Positions 53,257 through 64,000 of a stretch of 64,000 nt of DNA are shown here, one piece after another. Position numbers and translations under genes: made by a program. Position 1 is the first letter of the stretch. Each line of letters begins with the position of its first letter. The notes under the pieces are model-generated. The model was not told the DNA's origin, did no database searches, and saw only the letters and a program-made list of their open reading frames with translations. The DNA comes from Apostichopus japonicus (lineage: Eukaryota > Echinodermata > Holothuroidea > Aspidochirotida > Stichopodidae), in the NCBI RefSeq assembly GCF_037975245.1, contig NC_092577.1:23991398-24055397 (forward strand), written 5' to 3'.

Positions 53257-56200
53257 ATGGCCCATACACTTTCAGTTGCCACTTTCAACGTGAATGGCAT
53301 GAGGGATCATCGCAAGCGCAGTGGCATTTTCCAATATTGTAAATCAATGGAGGTCGACTGCGTTTGCCTGCAAGAAACACATATTTTGGAAGAAGATGTC
53401 CCTCTATGGGCTTATGAGTGGGGTGGTGAGCTGCATGCTTCGTTTGGTTCGTCTTCATCCTGTGGCACTGTCATCCTTCTGTCAGCTCGTCAGGCGGGTT
53501 GTGCCACTAGGGTGGAGACGGATCACGAGGGCCGATTGGTTTGCATTCTATTCAAGTATCCACAGGGTTACATCGCCATTTGCAATGTGTATGCTCCCAA
53601 TCGGCCTTCTGCTAGACGAGATTTTTTTAACACGCTGCCTTCCTTTGTTCCTGGTAGTGCGCCGTGTGTCATGGTCGGAGACTTTAACTGTGTCCCAGAC
53701 TCGGGTCTTGACAGACTCGGAACTTCTGTGTCTGCAAGTCCCGACGCTGGGATCACAGAATTGGACAGATTCACTTCGGCACACCTTTTAGCCGATGTCT
53801 GGAGGCATATGCACCCGTGTAGTACGGGGTATACGTGGGTGAGGCCTAACGGAGAAGATGCCTCCAGGATAGATCGAGTGTATGCGCCCGTAAGTTTTAC
53901 ATTTTCGGGTTGCGAGACGCTCAGCTGTCCGCTCTCTGACCATGACACTGTAGTAGCACGTTTTGTTTTGCCTTCCATTTTCCCCATCGGGCGGGGCCTA
54001 TGGAAGCTTAACTGTCGGATTCTTGGCGAGGCAGAGTTCCGCCAGGGTTTCGAGACCAGGTACAAAGGATGGCAAACATTGAAGCCGGCCTTTGCTTCTA
54101 CATCCCAATGGTGGGATGAGGTCAAGTTGCGCATCAAACGCTACGCAATTCAGTATTGCGTGACCCGCGCACGGCGTCGAAGAGAAATTCTCGAAGCTGT
54201 GCGCGGAGGTGAAGTTTGGCGACCCTTCGGCAGTCATCGCTTTGCAGACTTATCTCGATGAAAAGTACCACGGTGCCCGCGTCAGGGCCCGTGTCGAAGC
54301 GGTGGAAGCCGAGGAGCGCCCTTGACTGAGGTTTTACCAGTCCGTTAGCTCATCGGCAGGTGACAGACGCGTCCCGTCTGTACGCGCTACTGATGGGACC
54401 GTGGTTAGTGACCCTCACGGCATTGTCCGCGTATATAAAGAGTACTATTCGAGTTTGTTTACGCGTGGCAATGTCGACTTGTCGGCACAGGCTGATTTAT
54501 TGAGGGGAATCTCAAAAACCGTTCCCCACGATGTCAATGATATTTTGGGGGGCGAAATAACCACTGTTGAGCTTTGGAAGGCGCTTTCGAAGATGAAGAA
54601 TGGCAAGTCCCCGGGTTCGGACGGGCTTCCGAGGGAGTTCTACCGAACCTTCTGGGCAATAATAGGACCCGACATCAGAGCCGTCTTCGAGGACGCCTTC
54701 CAAAACGGACTGTTAAACCAAAGTCAACGTCTGGGCATGATTACTTTGCTGCCCAAGTCTGGGGACCCCTTGGATCCCCGTAACAAGCGTCCGATCACCT
54801 TGTTAAATGTGGACTACAAGTTGCTGGCTAAGGCTTTGTGCACTGGCTATGCCGCATCTTGTGGGTGATCTCCAGACTTGTGCAGTGAAGGGTCATTGCA
54901 TCCAGCAGAACTTGTGGTTGATGCGCGACTTGACCGACTTTGTTATTGAGCGTGATCTGCCATGTGCATTGGTGTCTCTGGACCAGCAGAAGGCCTTTGA
55001 CATGGTGGATCGCGGCTTTTTAATGAATGTATTGGAGACGTTTCAGTTGCACCCAAATTTTCGTAATTGGATTTCTGTTTTGTATGAAGAAAGTTTCAGT
55101 TCCGTTATCGTAAATGGGTTTTGTTCGGAGGTTTTTAACGTAGAGAGGGGGGTGCGCCAGGGGTGCCCTCTGTCTCCATTACTTTATGTTTTGTTTAGCG
55201 AGTCCCTCTCTCGTCTTTTGGAAAGGGACTCCAGACTTGTTCCATTCGTTGTGCCAGGGGGTGCCAAAGTGAAATGCGCTCAATATGCAGATGACGTGAC
55301 ATGTGTTGTTTCGAGTCTGGGCTCCTTTCGCGCACTCTCGCAGGATTTATCTATTTTTGAGAGAGCTACCGGGGCGAAGTTGAATCCAGAAAAGACAAAG
55401 GGCCTTCGTCTTGGTAGCTGGAGATACAGAGACTTACCATTCGGTGCGTCGTGGTCGGATCAGAATATCAAAATTAATGGTATATGGTTCGGCTACGATG
55501 CACCTGGTGATGTAACCTGGAGCGAGAGGGCTGAGGTATTTGAGAGCAGGCTCGAAACCTTTGGCACCCGCTGGCTTTCGATCCTAGGGAAAGTCACCGT
55601 AGTTAATCGTTTTGTTTCGCCCATCTTGTGGTACCCGGGCGCGGTGTATCCGATTCCGCGTCGCGTCCTGGTGCGGTTGGAGAGAGCGATATTTTCATTT
55701 ATTTGGTCGGGTGGTACAGAGCTTGTCAAAAGGGCGGTAATGTACCAAAAACTGGAGAAGGGTGGGTTAGGGGTGGTTCATCTGGGAAGTAAGTTAACTT
55801 GTTTGTTATTTAAGCAGTTGTTTGTAGCGGTAACTGACCCAGGGTTGCCTTGTTCATATTTTGTACGTTTTGGGGGCGGTTTGCACCTGCGTCGATGGGT
55901 CCCGGCGCTGTTTAGCAACAGAGAACCGCATAGTAGTACTCCAAACAGGGTGGTGCGTGTCATTTGCTCCGCTCTGATTGAGTTGCCCCCTGTTGACCTG
56001 TCACAGCCGGCCCTCGTTCACAGTTCGTTGCGGGATGGGGCCTTGAATGCAATTTTTGTACAGGGACGTCATCCTGTCGGTGCATTCAAGGCTGAATGGT
56101 TGCAGGCTCCGTGACCTTGCATGGAGAATTGCACACGGTGCCTTGGTGACCAATCTGAAAAGGTATCATTGGCGATTGGGTGATGGACTGTGCCCGAGGA

Positions 56201-56664
56201 CCGGCTGTGACAGCTTAGAGAGTACTGCCCATGTTTTTTGGCATTGCCCCTTTGTTTTGAACTTGTGGGAGTGGTTTCAGTCCTGGACCGACCGTTTAAC
56301 GGGAGACCGTTCCTGGTCGGTAGGACAGGGTTTTGTTTTGTATGGATTAGATCCTCCAGTTTGTTCCGTTGCTGTGTTGCAGCGTATTATTTATGTTTGT
56401 TCTGTTGTAAAAAAACTTATTTGGAGGAATAGATGTGATGTTGTTTTTAGGGGGAAATTTGCCAGTTGGCAGGCAGTCCTGGAGGCGGTGAAGTCTGACA
56501 TTCGCCTTCAGGTCGAAGGCGATTTTCGCCGTTTATCTAGGGCTGCCTTTTTTGGACGGTGGTGTGCTGGGGAAGGGTGTTGTTTCGCTGCGTGCTGGTC
56601 GTCCTTTTGTAGTTTTTTAATATTTCAGTGGGGGGTTGGGCGTTTTGTCTCTGCAGGTCGGTGA
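53257..56664 (+). pseudogene. ORF2 of Tx1 copy B (endonuclease, RT, Zn knuckle), disrupted
   Basis: Starts MAHTLSVATFNVNGMRDHRK, a complete AP-type endonuclease with CLQETHI, VMVGDFNCVPD, SRIDRVYAP and the terminal SDHDTVV. RT follows (KMKNGKSPGSDGLPREFY, ITLLNVDYKLLAK, VSLDQQKAFDMVD, GVRQGCPLSPLLYVLF, YADDVT), then the Tx1 thumb (VTVVNRFVSPILWYPGAVYP) and CPRTGCDSLESTAHVFWHC. Against copy A the lesions are a 2-nt indel near 54187 that shifts frame, a TGA at 54323-54325, an 11-nt loss at about 54842, a 14-nt loss near 56077 and a 2-nt difference near 56570 at the very C-terminus. Between them the frames are long and open. Confidence 0.9.
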
Positions 56665-56798
56665 GCGTATGTACTTTTTTTGGCTCGCTTGACCTGAGGT
56701 TCGTTTGTAAGAATGGGATGGTTTGGTAGTGCCGTTTGGCCGTGACGTTTTGTATCCCGTATGACGGGTCACGTAAAAAGCACATCTTTTAAATTAAC

Positions 56799-57582
56799 CT
56801 TATTTGCTGTTTGAGGTGGGTCTGCATCACCTCATGATGAAAATGCATATATTGGTAAATATCTCCACTTAAATACAATAGTGAAGAAACCATGAAGAAT
56901 ATCAAAGAATGATAAATGCTCCCTCCTTATCAAGGAATTACTGAATTTGCGTGATTTTTTGTATAATTTCTAGCTATGGCACTTTAGGCTCCAGGAATGC
57001 AAAAACCCTACTATGTGCAGATTGCATTCCCTGGGACTTGGTTAGCTAACCAAAATTTAATGTAATTCCCACATTTTTAAGTAGATAAGGGCAGTACACC
57101 ATCCTCTTTTTGGGTGAAATTAAGCTGTCTAGTTTTTTTTTTGGGCTAGTTACTTGCATGTACAAATATTGAAAGACTTTGTTAAATAGATGGCAGTAAT
57201 GAATCCCCACACTGACCAATCACAAACTCTGCACCTGGTATAGAAGCAATAGTGCCAGGCCCCACATAGACCAGTTGCAAGAGGTGGAGAGATATGTCAA
57301 TTAATATATAACTACAATACTTTACTTAAATTTTAGTTATTTATATGAGTGATATCGTTGGGAATCGTCTCGGCTTAAGATTGACAATGTGTGTTGTCTG
57401 CTATGCACTTTAAAAACCTCAGGGTGTTAAATGATATTTATTCACCTTCCCGAGTTTTGGGATGCTTGTGAAGCCAGTGTCTGGGATTTGGTTTGACGTA
57501 AACCAGGGCACGCTCACCAAAAGGCTACCTAAATCTATCAGCTATTCTAGTACAATCTTAATAGGCTGATCGTGATCATGAA
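56799..57582. other. Spacer, nothing assigned
   Basis: AT-rich, no open frame or repeat recognised. Confidence 0.5.
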
Positions 57583-58267
57583 CAGGCGCGTATCCAGGAT
57601 TTTCAAACCCGGGGGGCGCGAATTACTATCTAAGCGGAGCGCCACCATCGGTTGGCGCGCAGCGTACAAGAAAATTTATTGTTTTGATACCCCCCAGATC
57701 ACCGGAAACGGCACTTCTCGGGCTTGAAATGACCAACCAGATGTACACTTTTTGCATGAGAACCAAGTATTTCCTAATAGTTTTTTTCCCATCCATAACC
57801 TTTTTGAAGATTGTCAACCCGGCACACATCATGTTCGACCTGATCGCATCTCCTGTGGGTTTTTGCTTTTGTAGGTGATTCTACGTCGCGGCCCACAATA
57901 CCCGTCAGCCCCACTTTTCAAGGTTTTAAGCCACGTATTTGTTTAGAATTGGAAAATTCACATTTCTCGTGAATAAACTCACTTGAAAACATACCCATAA
58001 TGTTGTACAAAATTTCATCTATGGACAACCAATATAGAAAAACTTCCTTCAACCCCTAACAGACCGGTCAAAATTGCACGAGTAGAGGGAAGTGTGATGC
58101 AGAATGTTGGTCAGAAATTTTCTCAAATTCAGACAGTTAATTTATTGGTGTAGAAATATTAAAACCTCTTATAACGGCTATTATCAAACTTGGTTGAAGG
58201 AAATGAAAAAATAGCAGATATTTCCGAAAACCGAACACTACACACATAGGCGTAGGAGCCGCGGCGG

Positions 58268-58651
58268 CAGTGGCGGAGCTAGGGGTATTGGTCAGGAGGG
58301 GCGAGAATGGTCTGTAGGAGCGCTTTCGACACTATCTAAGCGGAGCGCCACCACTGGTTGGCGCGTAGCGTACAGAAATTTTTTCAGTAAAGATACTCCC
58401 TAGATCGCCTGAAATGACCCTTTCCGGGCCTGGCTAATTTGCAGATAAACCAAGAATAAGGTGTCATCGCCAAATTACACCAACAAAATGTGACAAATGT
58501 CAATAAGTAGATGAGAGCGCAATAAAAAAGTCAATAATCTAGAATAAGTAAAAAGTGGTAAAGAGCTGAAAAAGGCGCCAGCAGTCCCGGATTTGAGTCC
58601 GTCAGGGGGGGGGGCATCCGCCCCCCTGACCGTATGGACGCTCGGCCACTG
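58268..58651. mobile_element. 384-bp hAT-type MITE
   Basis: Ends CAGTGGCGGAGCTAGG and, reverse-complemented, CAGTGGCCGAGCGTCC. 8-bp TSD CGCGGCGG (58260-58267) / CGCGGTGG (58652-58659), one mismatch. Internal hairpin motif at 58331-58374 and G-run/C-run palindrome near 58605-58626. Non-coding. Confidence 0.75.
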
Positions 58652-59454
58652 CGCGGTGGGGTTGCAGCCCCTAATTCGCCATTACTAATGTAAAAGAGAG
58701 TTTTGACATAATTGGACCTCCATGTTTTTATACATCTACATGAGACATGTCGTTATTTACATTAGCATCCCGCGGTATACTGCGCAATTTGAACGGACCG
58801 TACGGTACATGATGGCATGCGATGTAATAACCGATGCTTGCTTATATGATATTGACATTAAGACGTTGAACGCGCGCGAAGCGCGCGAAAGAATTTGGTT
58901 ATTTTTTCAGGCAAGTCGGACAGTTTTGAGGCTTTTCATCCTGGAACGCCATTTTCATGCTCACTGATATGATGTGATATCTGCTGTTTGCGTTACAAAT
59001 TCGAACACGCGCGTAGCGAGGAATTTGCCAAGGGAGGGGCGAAGCCTGTTGGCAAATTATCTAAGCGTAGCGCCACCATAGGTTGGCGCGAAGCGTACAA
59101 GCAAATTTTGGCCGAAAATGTCTTTTGAAATTACTTAGCGATATCATTTAAAAAAATGCTGAATGGGGGGGGGGGGCGGGCGGTCGCCCCCATCCCAAAA
59201 TGCGTCATGTTCCCCGACGACACGGTCGAGTTCGAGACCAGCCACAGTTGGTTTCATAGCACAATTCTACACACGCGTTATGATAGACCATATATAGTAT
59301 ATATATAGATCATTAGTGAGAGAGGAAAATGGAAACGTCAAAAAATGGAGTTGTCGGTGTAAGGGGTAGGGTGAGTCACACTTTTACGAAATCATTGATC
59401 CGTCACTGGCTACCCTTCAGCGCTGTAATGATGTCACTGTTTATCTTTCTCTTC

Positions 59455-59600
59455 CCGGTGTCTTCGCGTTTTTCTTTTACTCCCTCCTTTTCTCCTTTTT
59501 CTCTCTTTCTTTTTCTTTTCCCTTCTTTCCTCTCCTCTTTTTTTCCCCTCTTTTTTTCCTTTTTTCTTCTCTTTTTTTCTCTCCTCTTTTTCTTACCCGG
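59455..59600. repeat. Polypyrimidine tract (TTTTC/CTTTT-rich)
   Basis: Almost pure C/T for ~145 bp on the plus strand; the Lys/Glu/Arg-rich minus-strand frame over it is a by-product. Confidence 0.95.
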
Positions 59601-59640
59601 GGGGCGCGCGCCCCCAACGCCCCCCCTGGATACGCACCTG

Positions 59641-62600
59641 ATGAATCTATAACCACACCCTCACCCCTCCAGCCCCCCCCTTTAAAATTCAAATTAACCC
59701 TTTTGCAACTTTGGCCGAAGTCCCAAAATTTAAGACGATTGCAAGACAAGCTGCATTGGATTGTAATAACAACAGTAAAATTACTACATCCAAAAGGCAG
59801 CACCAGGCGTGACTTATTGAAGGGATTGACGTTAATTCAAAGCAATATCAACATTCTCATTTTATATACACATGTGTTCTTGCTTGTATTTCCTTCTACA
59901 CAATTTGTTTATTCATGGCAATCTCCGGACCACTTCATTCTCAAGAACAGAAGGACCGGTATTGAGGGAACATATCTGTTATTGACTTTGGCGTATTAGC
60001 CTGGGAACTTCACTTTAATCGTACAAAGAAGTGAGGTGCGGTTTTAATTTCATGGTGTTCGTTCAAATTGTTGTTTAGGTGGTAAACGTGCACAATTAAC
60101 AACGCTTTGTCACCTAATTAGTTACGTGTGCTTACTTACTGAAGAGAGGTTGGAAATGTTGCCCTGAAAAACAAAGGGTAGTCTGTATTTTGCTATCGGA
60201 AAGGGTGCATATAAAAACAAAGAGGTGAATTCATAACATTTGCTGTATCATTTACATAGGATTCTTGGCTTGAATCTTTATTACTTTTGATAGACTCAGC
60301 CGCACAATGTACTTACAATACCGGTAACTATGTAAACTACTGTTTATTGAGCAAGATATGAAGGAGTAACTTCGGAGGGATATTACTCCAAGTGTGCAAC
60401 TGTTATACTATGACGGTGGCATCATTTATAACTGTATTCATTTTAATTGGGCCAACATGCCGATTTTTAAACGCCACGATTATTCCGAACAGTTAGTTTT
60501 GAAGACATACAGGAAGGTAAGTGCAACGATCTGTTGTTAAAGCAATACTTAAAAGAATACCATTATAAGAAACAAAAACTTTTTCACGAGTTCGTCCAGT
60601 TCTATTCCAATAGACTGTCCTGATTAATAACGAATGAGTCAAGAAATTAACATAAGTTTGTTAAAAGCGTTGCATGTGTCAAGACAATTCATAGTGTTTT
60701 TAAAAAGAGTCCCCGAACCCGCCAAGCCTATAATTACGACAGTTCCCCCTGGCTTTGTAGAAGTCTTCGGCAGGTAAAAGCTATCATTCAATCCCTTTTC
60801 TGACACATCGACCATGCACAGCACCTTCAATTTTCCGTCTCACTGTACGAAGCGTCTGAGTTTTAGCTACAGGGCAACGAACTTTAACCCAAATTTTATC
60901 CTTCAGCCTGAAAGGCCATAAAATTTACAAAATTACTCCAATCGCCCCCTTTTCCACCAAATATTCTTCTACCATTGTACTTTAATTAAAATAAAACCTC
61001 ACATTATTTGATAACACCGCGCAAAAGTGCTACAAACGTGGATTTTTCGCAATTAAAATAATAGATTTATCAAAAACGTTCATTTCATTTTTCCAAAATA
61101 AATTTTGTTGCCAATGGCGAAATTATCGCCGTAGGAATATTTGTTTACAGAAGGGAGCTTAAGCCACCCGAGAAGAAGAGATGGTACCTCAATTGGTTGT
61201 TCGGTTTCACCACGGCATTTTCATCCATTTCCGTTTTTTCTTTTCCTTGATATCCGACCCTCTGTGAGGGCTATCGTTGTAACTTTACGTTTTGGACGCT
61301 TTCCGCTGGCTAAGAGTGTTTTTAAGCTTGTCCGGTTTGTCAACTACTGTATAGAAGATATATTCGTTGTTCAAAGTAAATGTACATTGTTAGCGGCATT
61401 GATGTACTGCAGCGATGATTTGCATGGTTATAGTCGTCTTGGTCAGTTGCTTCCCGCTTTCTGAAAATGCAAATTTTATCAGTGCAACAACGTTCATTTG
61501 AAAATGCATGCTTTAATACTACAGTCATTCATTATTTTCTTACCTCCGGCAATGGAACAGACTTGTCTGGTGGATCGCGTGAAATTGGAGTAATTTTCGA
61601 GTTGCTATTCTTGCCGAATTGATCATGTAATACACAGGCTAACGTTCTACAAAAATAACATTGCAAGGTGAGCTCACGGGTAGTGGCAAAAGTGCTCGGG
61701 GTCTCACTAAAGGGAGGATGTTCAAATGTGAAATTTTCATGCAGGTCCTCATAATGGGTAGTCACACAAATGACTTTTCCGAGTTTTAGCTAAAACCCTT
61801 AATTTCAAATATATTAAGAACATCTGACTTTCTGTAAACCATACATTGACTGTATATAAGCTCATGCGCGCCTTGTAAGAAAAAAGAAAAACTAATCACA
61901 AGCCCCATTCTGAGATTTTCGCTCAGCCTAGGCTAGCGTATATCTAGTATAGAAATACGAACGAGATCTTGAAAAAAAAAAACACACTCGGTCGATCTCC
62001 AGAATGTTGTGGTGGGGGAGGGGTCAGGATGTATGTAGGTGGTAAGCACCGGCTGAGGTCCCTGAGAGGTATACCAGGACACTAAAAACGGAATGTCAGA
62101 TGGTTTTTCTGTTATAGGTATGTTTACAACGTTCAAAGACGAATGAGATTTTTGGAAGAGACGAAGAGGTGTTTTCGGGGACTTTGTAAAAGATTATTTT
62201 AATATGGTGTTGGGGCATTTCCCAAGGGAACATGATACTATCTTAGCGGGCCGTCACCCTTACTTGCCAAAGGCGCTGTAAATTCAATGTAAACAATTCT
62301 CTATTTTGAGATGTAATGTTTTTTTAAATTTACACTTCTAATAAAGAGGGTTACTTGGAAGATTTAATTTACTTGTAGGTAAGAATTGTGTTTATTCAAT
62401 AACCAAATACAAAAGCAGGCTAGACCGTTTTGATGGTAGCCGACGACTCTATGCCTATCGTGGTGAAACACCATGGATAATTTATACGTATATCAAAGAA
62501 ACGTTTATTTTTGAATGTAAAGAAAAATTTCCCTTACATAAAGCTAACAATAGTCAAAGACGGTTTTCCTAAAATATTTTTCATATTCTATACCTGATAA

Positions 62601-62644
62601 TATTGAGGTATAAGAAGGGCATTAAAATCAGCTCATGTCAAATC
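59641..62644. other. Long stretch without recognised content
   Basis: Frames such as 61141-61464 (107 codons) and 59703-59999 lack family resemblance, splice context or codon bias that would make me call them. No repeats above 20 bp noticed. Confidence 0.5.
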
Positions 62645-62915
62645 GAATCAATTTGAAAAAGTAAGTGGGCTTGACGGTTCGATCCCATCAGGAATTGATG
62701 ACAAAGTGCTAGTCGATGATGACTATGATGACGATGATGGCAAAGTGCTAGTCGAGTCACAGAGAAGAAAGTTGAACACTAAGGACGTAAACGAATTAGT
62801 GAACAAAGGGAAGAAGAAAGAATTCGGGGGGGGGGGGGGAGAGGGTAAACTGTTGAAGGGCCAAAGAGAGAGTGTAACAAATAGACCGTGGAAGGACAGA
62901 TACGAAATATAGATC
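62645..62915. mobile_element. Probable Penelope-type terminal fragment
   Basis: GCTTGACGGTTCGATCCCATCAGGA resembles the GACGTTTCGATCCTAGCAGGATC end motif at 24572, and the following purine-rich AGAGAAGAAAGTTGAACA...GGGAGAGGGTAAACTG...GGAAGGACAGATAC tract resembles the same arm. A 17-bp word, GCAAAGTGCTAGTCGA-like, is repeated at 62703 and 62741. Similarity is weak. Confidence 0.4.
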
Positions 62916-62925
62916 TGATCATCGG

Positions 62926-63034
62926 GACTTGCATCGGTACTGTGACTGTGTGATCATCGTCATGTGTGCATCACCATTCCCCTCGAAAGGGAACAGATAC
63001 TACACATGATCTTAGCCAAAAGGCCGAGAAGCGA
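62926..63034 (-). mobile_element. U2-snRNA-headed SINE, copy 3 (3' part missing)
   Basis: Minus strand: TCGCTTCTCGGCCTTTTGGC, the CATG diagnostic change, GTGTAGTATCTGTTC, a longer CCCTTTCGAGGGG hairpin and GATGATCACACAGTCACAGT, stopping at CCGATGCAAG about 75-80 nt before the family 3' end. Loss of the 3' end is opposite to the usual LINE-type 5' truncation. No TSD seen. Confidence 0.8.
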
Positions 63035-64000
63035 ACAGGTCAATAAGGTACAGAAGTTAATGAAACATTTGTGGTAGTCTGTAACGTTAATTCAATCGTG
63101 TAATTTTTACGACATGTGAAAACGATTTCAAGATTAATGCCATTTGAAGTCAAAGAGAAACAACACAACAGGGACAAAACAGAAGAAAGGGATATCTAGG
63201 AAAACAGATTAGCGAAAACCGAATTGCACTTTGTAGCATAGGAAATTGATATGATTCGTTTGAAGTAATTGTCTCTTTCGATGGTCTGGTAAAATTTCAA
63301 TTATAAAATGTTAGGCTCAGTGTTGTTTCTACTGCAACCGAAAATCATGACATAATCATGGAGATAATCATGACATCGCTCACCTTACAGATACACTGCT
63401 AAACAGTTGATAATACGGCGGACCCACGTAAACGTGAGTCTATTATTATAAGACTTTTATAAAAGAAAAGATTATAGTTTCTACTTCATTTATAAAACTG
63501 TTTGGCTGGTTGAGGAGACTAAAATGCCATACATTTAACAATATTCCTATACTGTACCTATCGGAGTAAAGTCTCTTTGTGGACCAGATAGGTAACGAAA
63601 TTTGCATTAGCATATTAATTTACATTTTCTACCATCAACACACATTAGATAGAGTATTGCTGTTTTCTCCGCAGAAAATACTTAATCGACGTCACGCATA
63701 TAGGCCAAAGCGTGTAAATTACATGGTGGCTGCCAGGGGACTCTGCCAGGGGACCCAAAAAAATGCATGGTCAAAAGGTATGTGGGGTATGTATAGGGGT
63801 AATGTCACAGTTCAGAATATAACTAAAAGCGATGTTAATACTGCAAGAATTGTATGTCATTTGACCTACAAAAATTCGTTGTGTCAGTATATGAATTAAA
63901 GATTGTTGGCATGTGTCCAATGAATGGTTTATGACCGAAAATGTTTTGGGTCGAGCCAATCAATGACTAGCAAACTTATGTGAATCATGTGATTGATGTT
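63035..64000. other. Right edge, nothing assigned
   Basis: AT-rich; no gene or repeat recognised. Confidence 0.5.

Larger units (their letters stand above)
51886..56783 (+). mobile_element. Tx1-clade LINE copy B, nearly full length
   Basis: Flanked by an exact 15-bp TSD. The 5' end is AGTTGGCAGTTGGCAGTTGG, the 5' UTR runs to 52117, ORF1 is 52118-53236, ORF2 begins 21 bp later, and the 3' UTR ends CGTAAAAAGCAC. At 4898 bp it has the standard two-ORF Tx1 architecture: ORF1 with CCHC knuckles; ORF2 with apurinic endonuclease, RT and C-terminal CCHC. The TSD sequence and those of E and F differ, so there is no site specificity, unlike Tx1 relatives that target U2, 5S or tRNA genes. ORF1 is open, ORF2 has about five lesions, so this copy is dead but young. 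Confidence 0.93.
51871..56798. repeat. 15-bp target-site duplication of Tx1 copy B
   Basis: ATCTTTTAAATTAAC at 51871-51885 and 56784-56798, identical. Confidence 0.95.
57583..59640. mobile_element. hAT-like element with GCGTATCCAGG ends, containing nested elements
   Basis: Left end CAGGCGCGTATCCAGG; right end, reverse-complemented, CAGGTGCGTATCCAGG then a G-run and GCGTTGGGGGCGCGC. Only a 5-bp flank match, ATGAA (57578-57582, 59641-59645), is visible, so family and boundaries are tentative. Inside are three copies of the subterminal hairpin motif (57625, 58331, 59057), a complete small hAT MITE (58268-58651) and a pyrimidine tract (59455-59600). The same right-end sequence occurs at 25470. 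No transposase frame. An alternative reading is two unrelated solo ends that happen to face each other. Confidence 0.45.

Noticed and set aside
51886-56783. Target-site-specific Tx1 element (U2, 5S, tRNA or microsatellite targets)
   Set aside because: TSDs of B, E and F are unrelated to each other and to those targets.
59477-59803. Minus-strand Lys/Glu/Arg-rich 108-codon frame
   Set aside because: Product of the polypyrimidine tract.
61141-61464. 107-codon plus-strand frame
   Set aside because: Unrecognised, isolated, no supporting context.
62706-62912. 68-codon acidic/Lys-rich frame
   Set aside because: Formed by a GATGATGAC-type simple repeat and a G-run within a probable Penelope end.

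Overview
This is eukaryotic, intron-bearing, repeat-dominated DNA from an invertebrate animal, most likely marine. The evidence is the mixture of Tx1-, CR1- and L2-group LINEs, Penelope-like elements, hAT and Mutator-like DNA transposons, DIRS and BEL/Pao fossils, tRNA-derived SINEs, and several multi-exon 'uncharacterised' gene families that I know mainly from echinoderm, hemichordate, amphioxus and cnidarian genomes. An echinoderm or similar deuterostome is my guess, not something the sequence proves. There is no bacterial-style operon and no intact recognisable housekeeping gene.

Layout. 1-2240: eroded CR1 LINE (minus). 2990-6870: Tx1-clade LINE copy A (plus), interrupted by a U2-snRNA-headed SINE (4067-4254) and a Mutator-like MITE (6011-6848). 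6941-7599: two exons of a broken unknown gene. 7835-8365: minisatellite. 9058-13316: broken multi-exon copy (P1, minus) of an unnamed zinc-knuckle gene family, hit twice by Tx1-type LINE sequence; one insert (E) has an 11-bp target-site duplication (TSD). 15121-17644: near-identical 174/176-bp direct repeats bracketing a tRNA-SINE and a DIRS fossil. 18227-18891: two exons of another unknown gene, followed three bases after its stop by the best U2-headed SINE copy. 20107-23860: Penelope-like element split by a hAT-type element that itself carries a Tx1 stub and a foldback element. 24536-25460: small Penelope derivative with ~300-bp inverted ends. 25500-26200: two tRNA-SINE copies and a TA microsatellite. 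27105-28260: minisatellites. 28490-30125: BEL/Pao fossil. 31406-33204: second copy (P2) of the zinc-knuckle family, abutting Tx1 copy C (33205-34822). 38583-42610: OB-fold/zinc-ribbon exon and an unknown multi-exon gene (Q) broken by an L2-type LINE. 44738-45310: third copy (P3). 48415-49860: CR1 scrap, L2/CR1-group ORF1 region and a Tx1 3' stub. 51886-56783: Tx1 copy B, nearly full length, with a 15-bp TSD. 57583-59640: nested hAT-like elements. 62645-63034: Penelope-type end and a third U2-headed SINE copy.

How the parts relate. Tx1-clade elements appear seven times (A, B, C, D, E, F, G) in two 3'-end subfamilies that end in the same terminal motif, CGTAAAAAGCAC; A and B are very similar, so activity was probably recent. 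The U2-headed SINE (three copies sharing a diagnostic base change and an unrelated body) is the most novel-looking item. The P1/P2/P3 family is the main gene-like content: three diverged copies in 36 kb, both strands, all broken. Clean splice junctions let P1, gene R, gene S and gene Q be read across introns, but all of these calls rest on remembered family patterns and need database confirmation.
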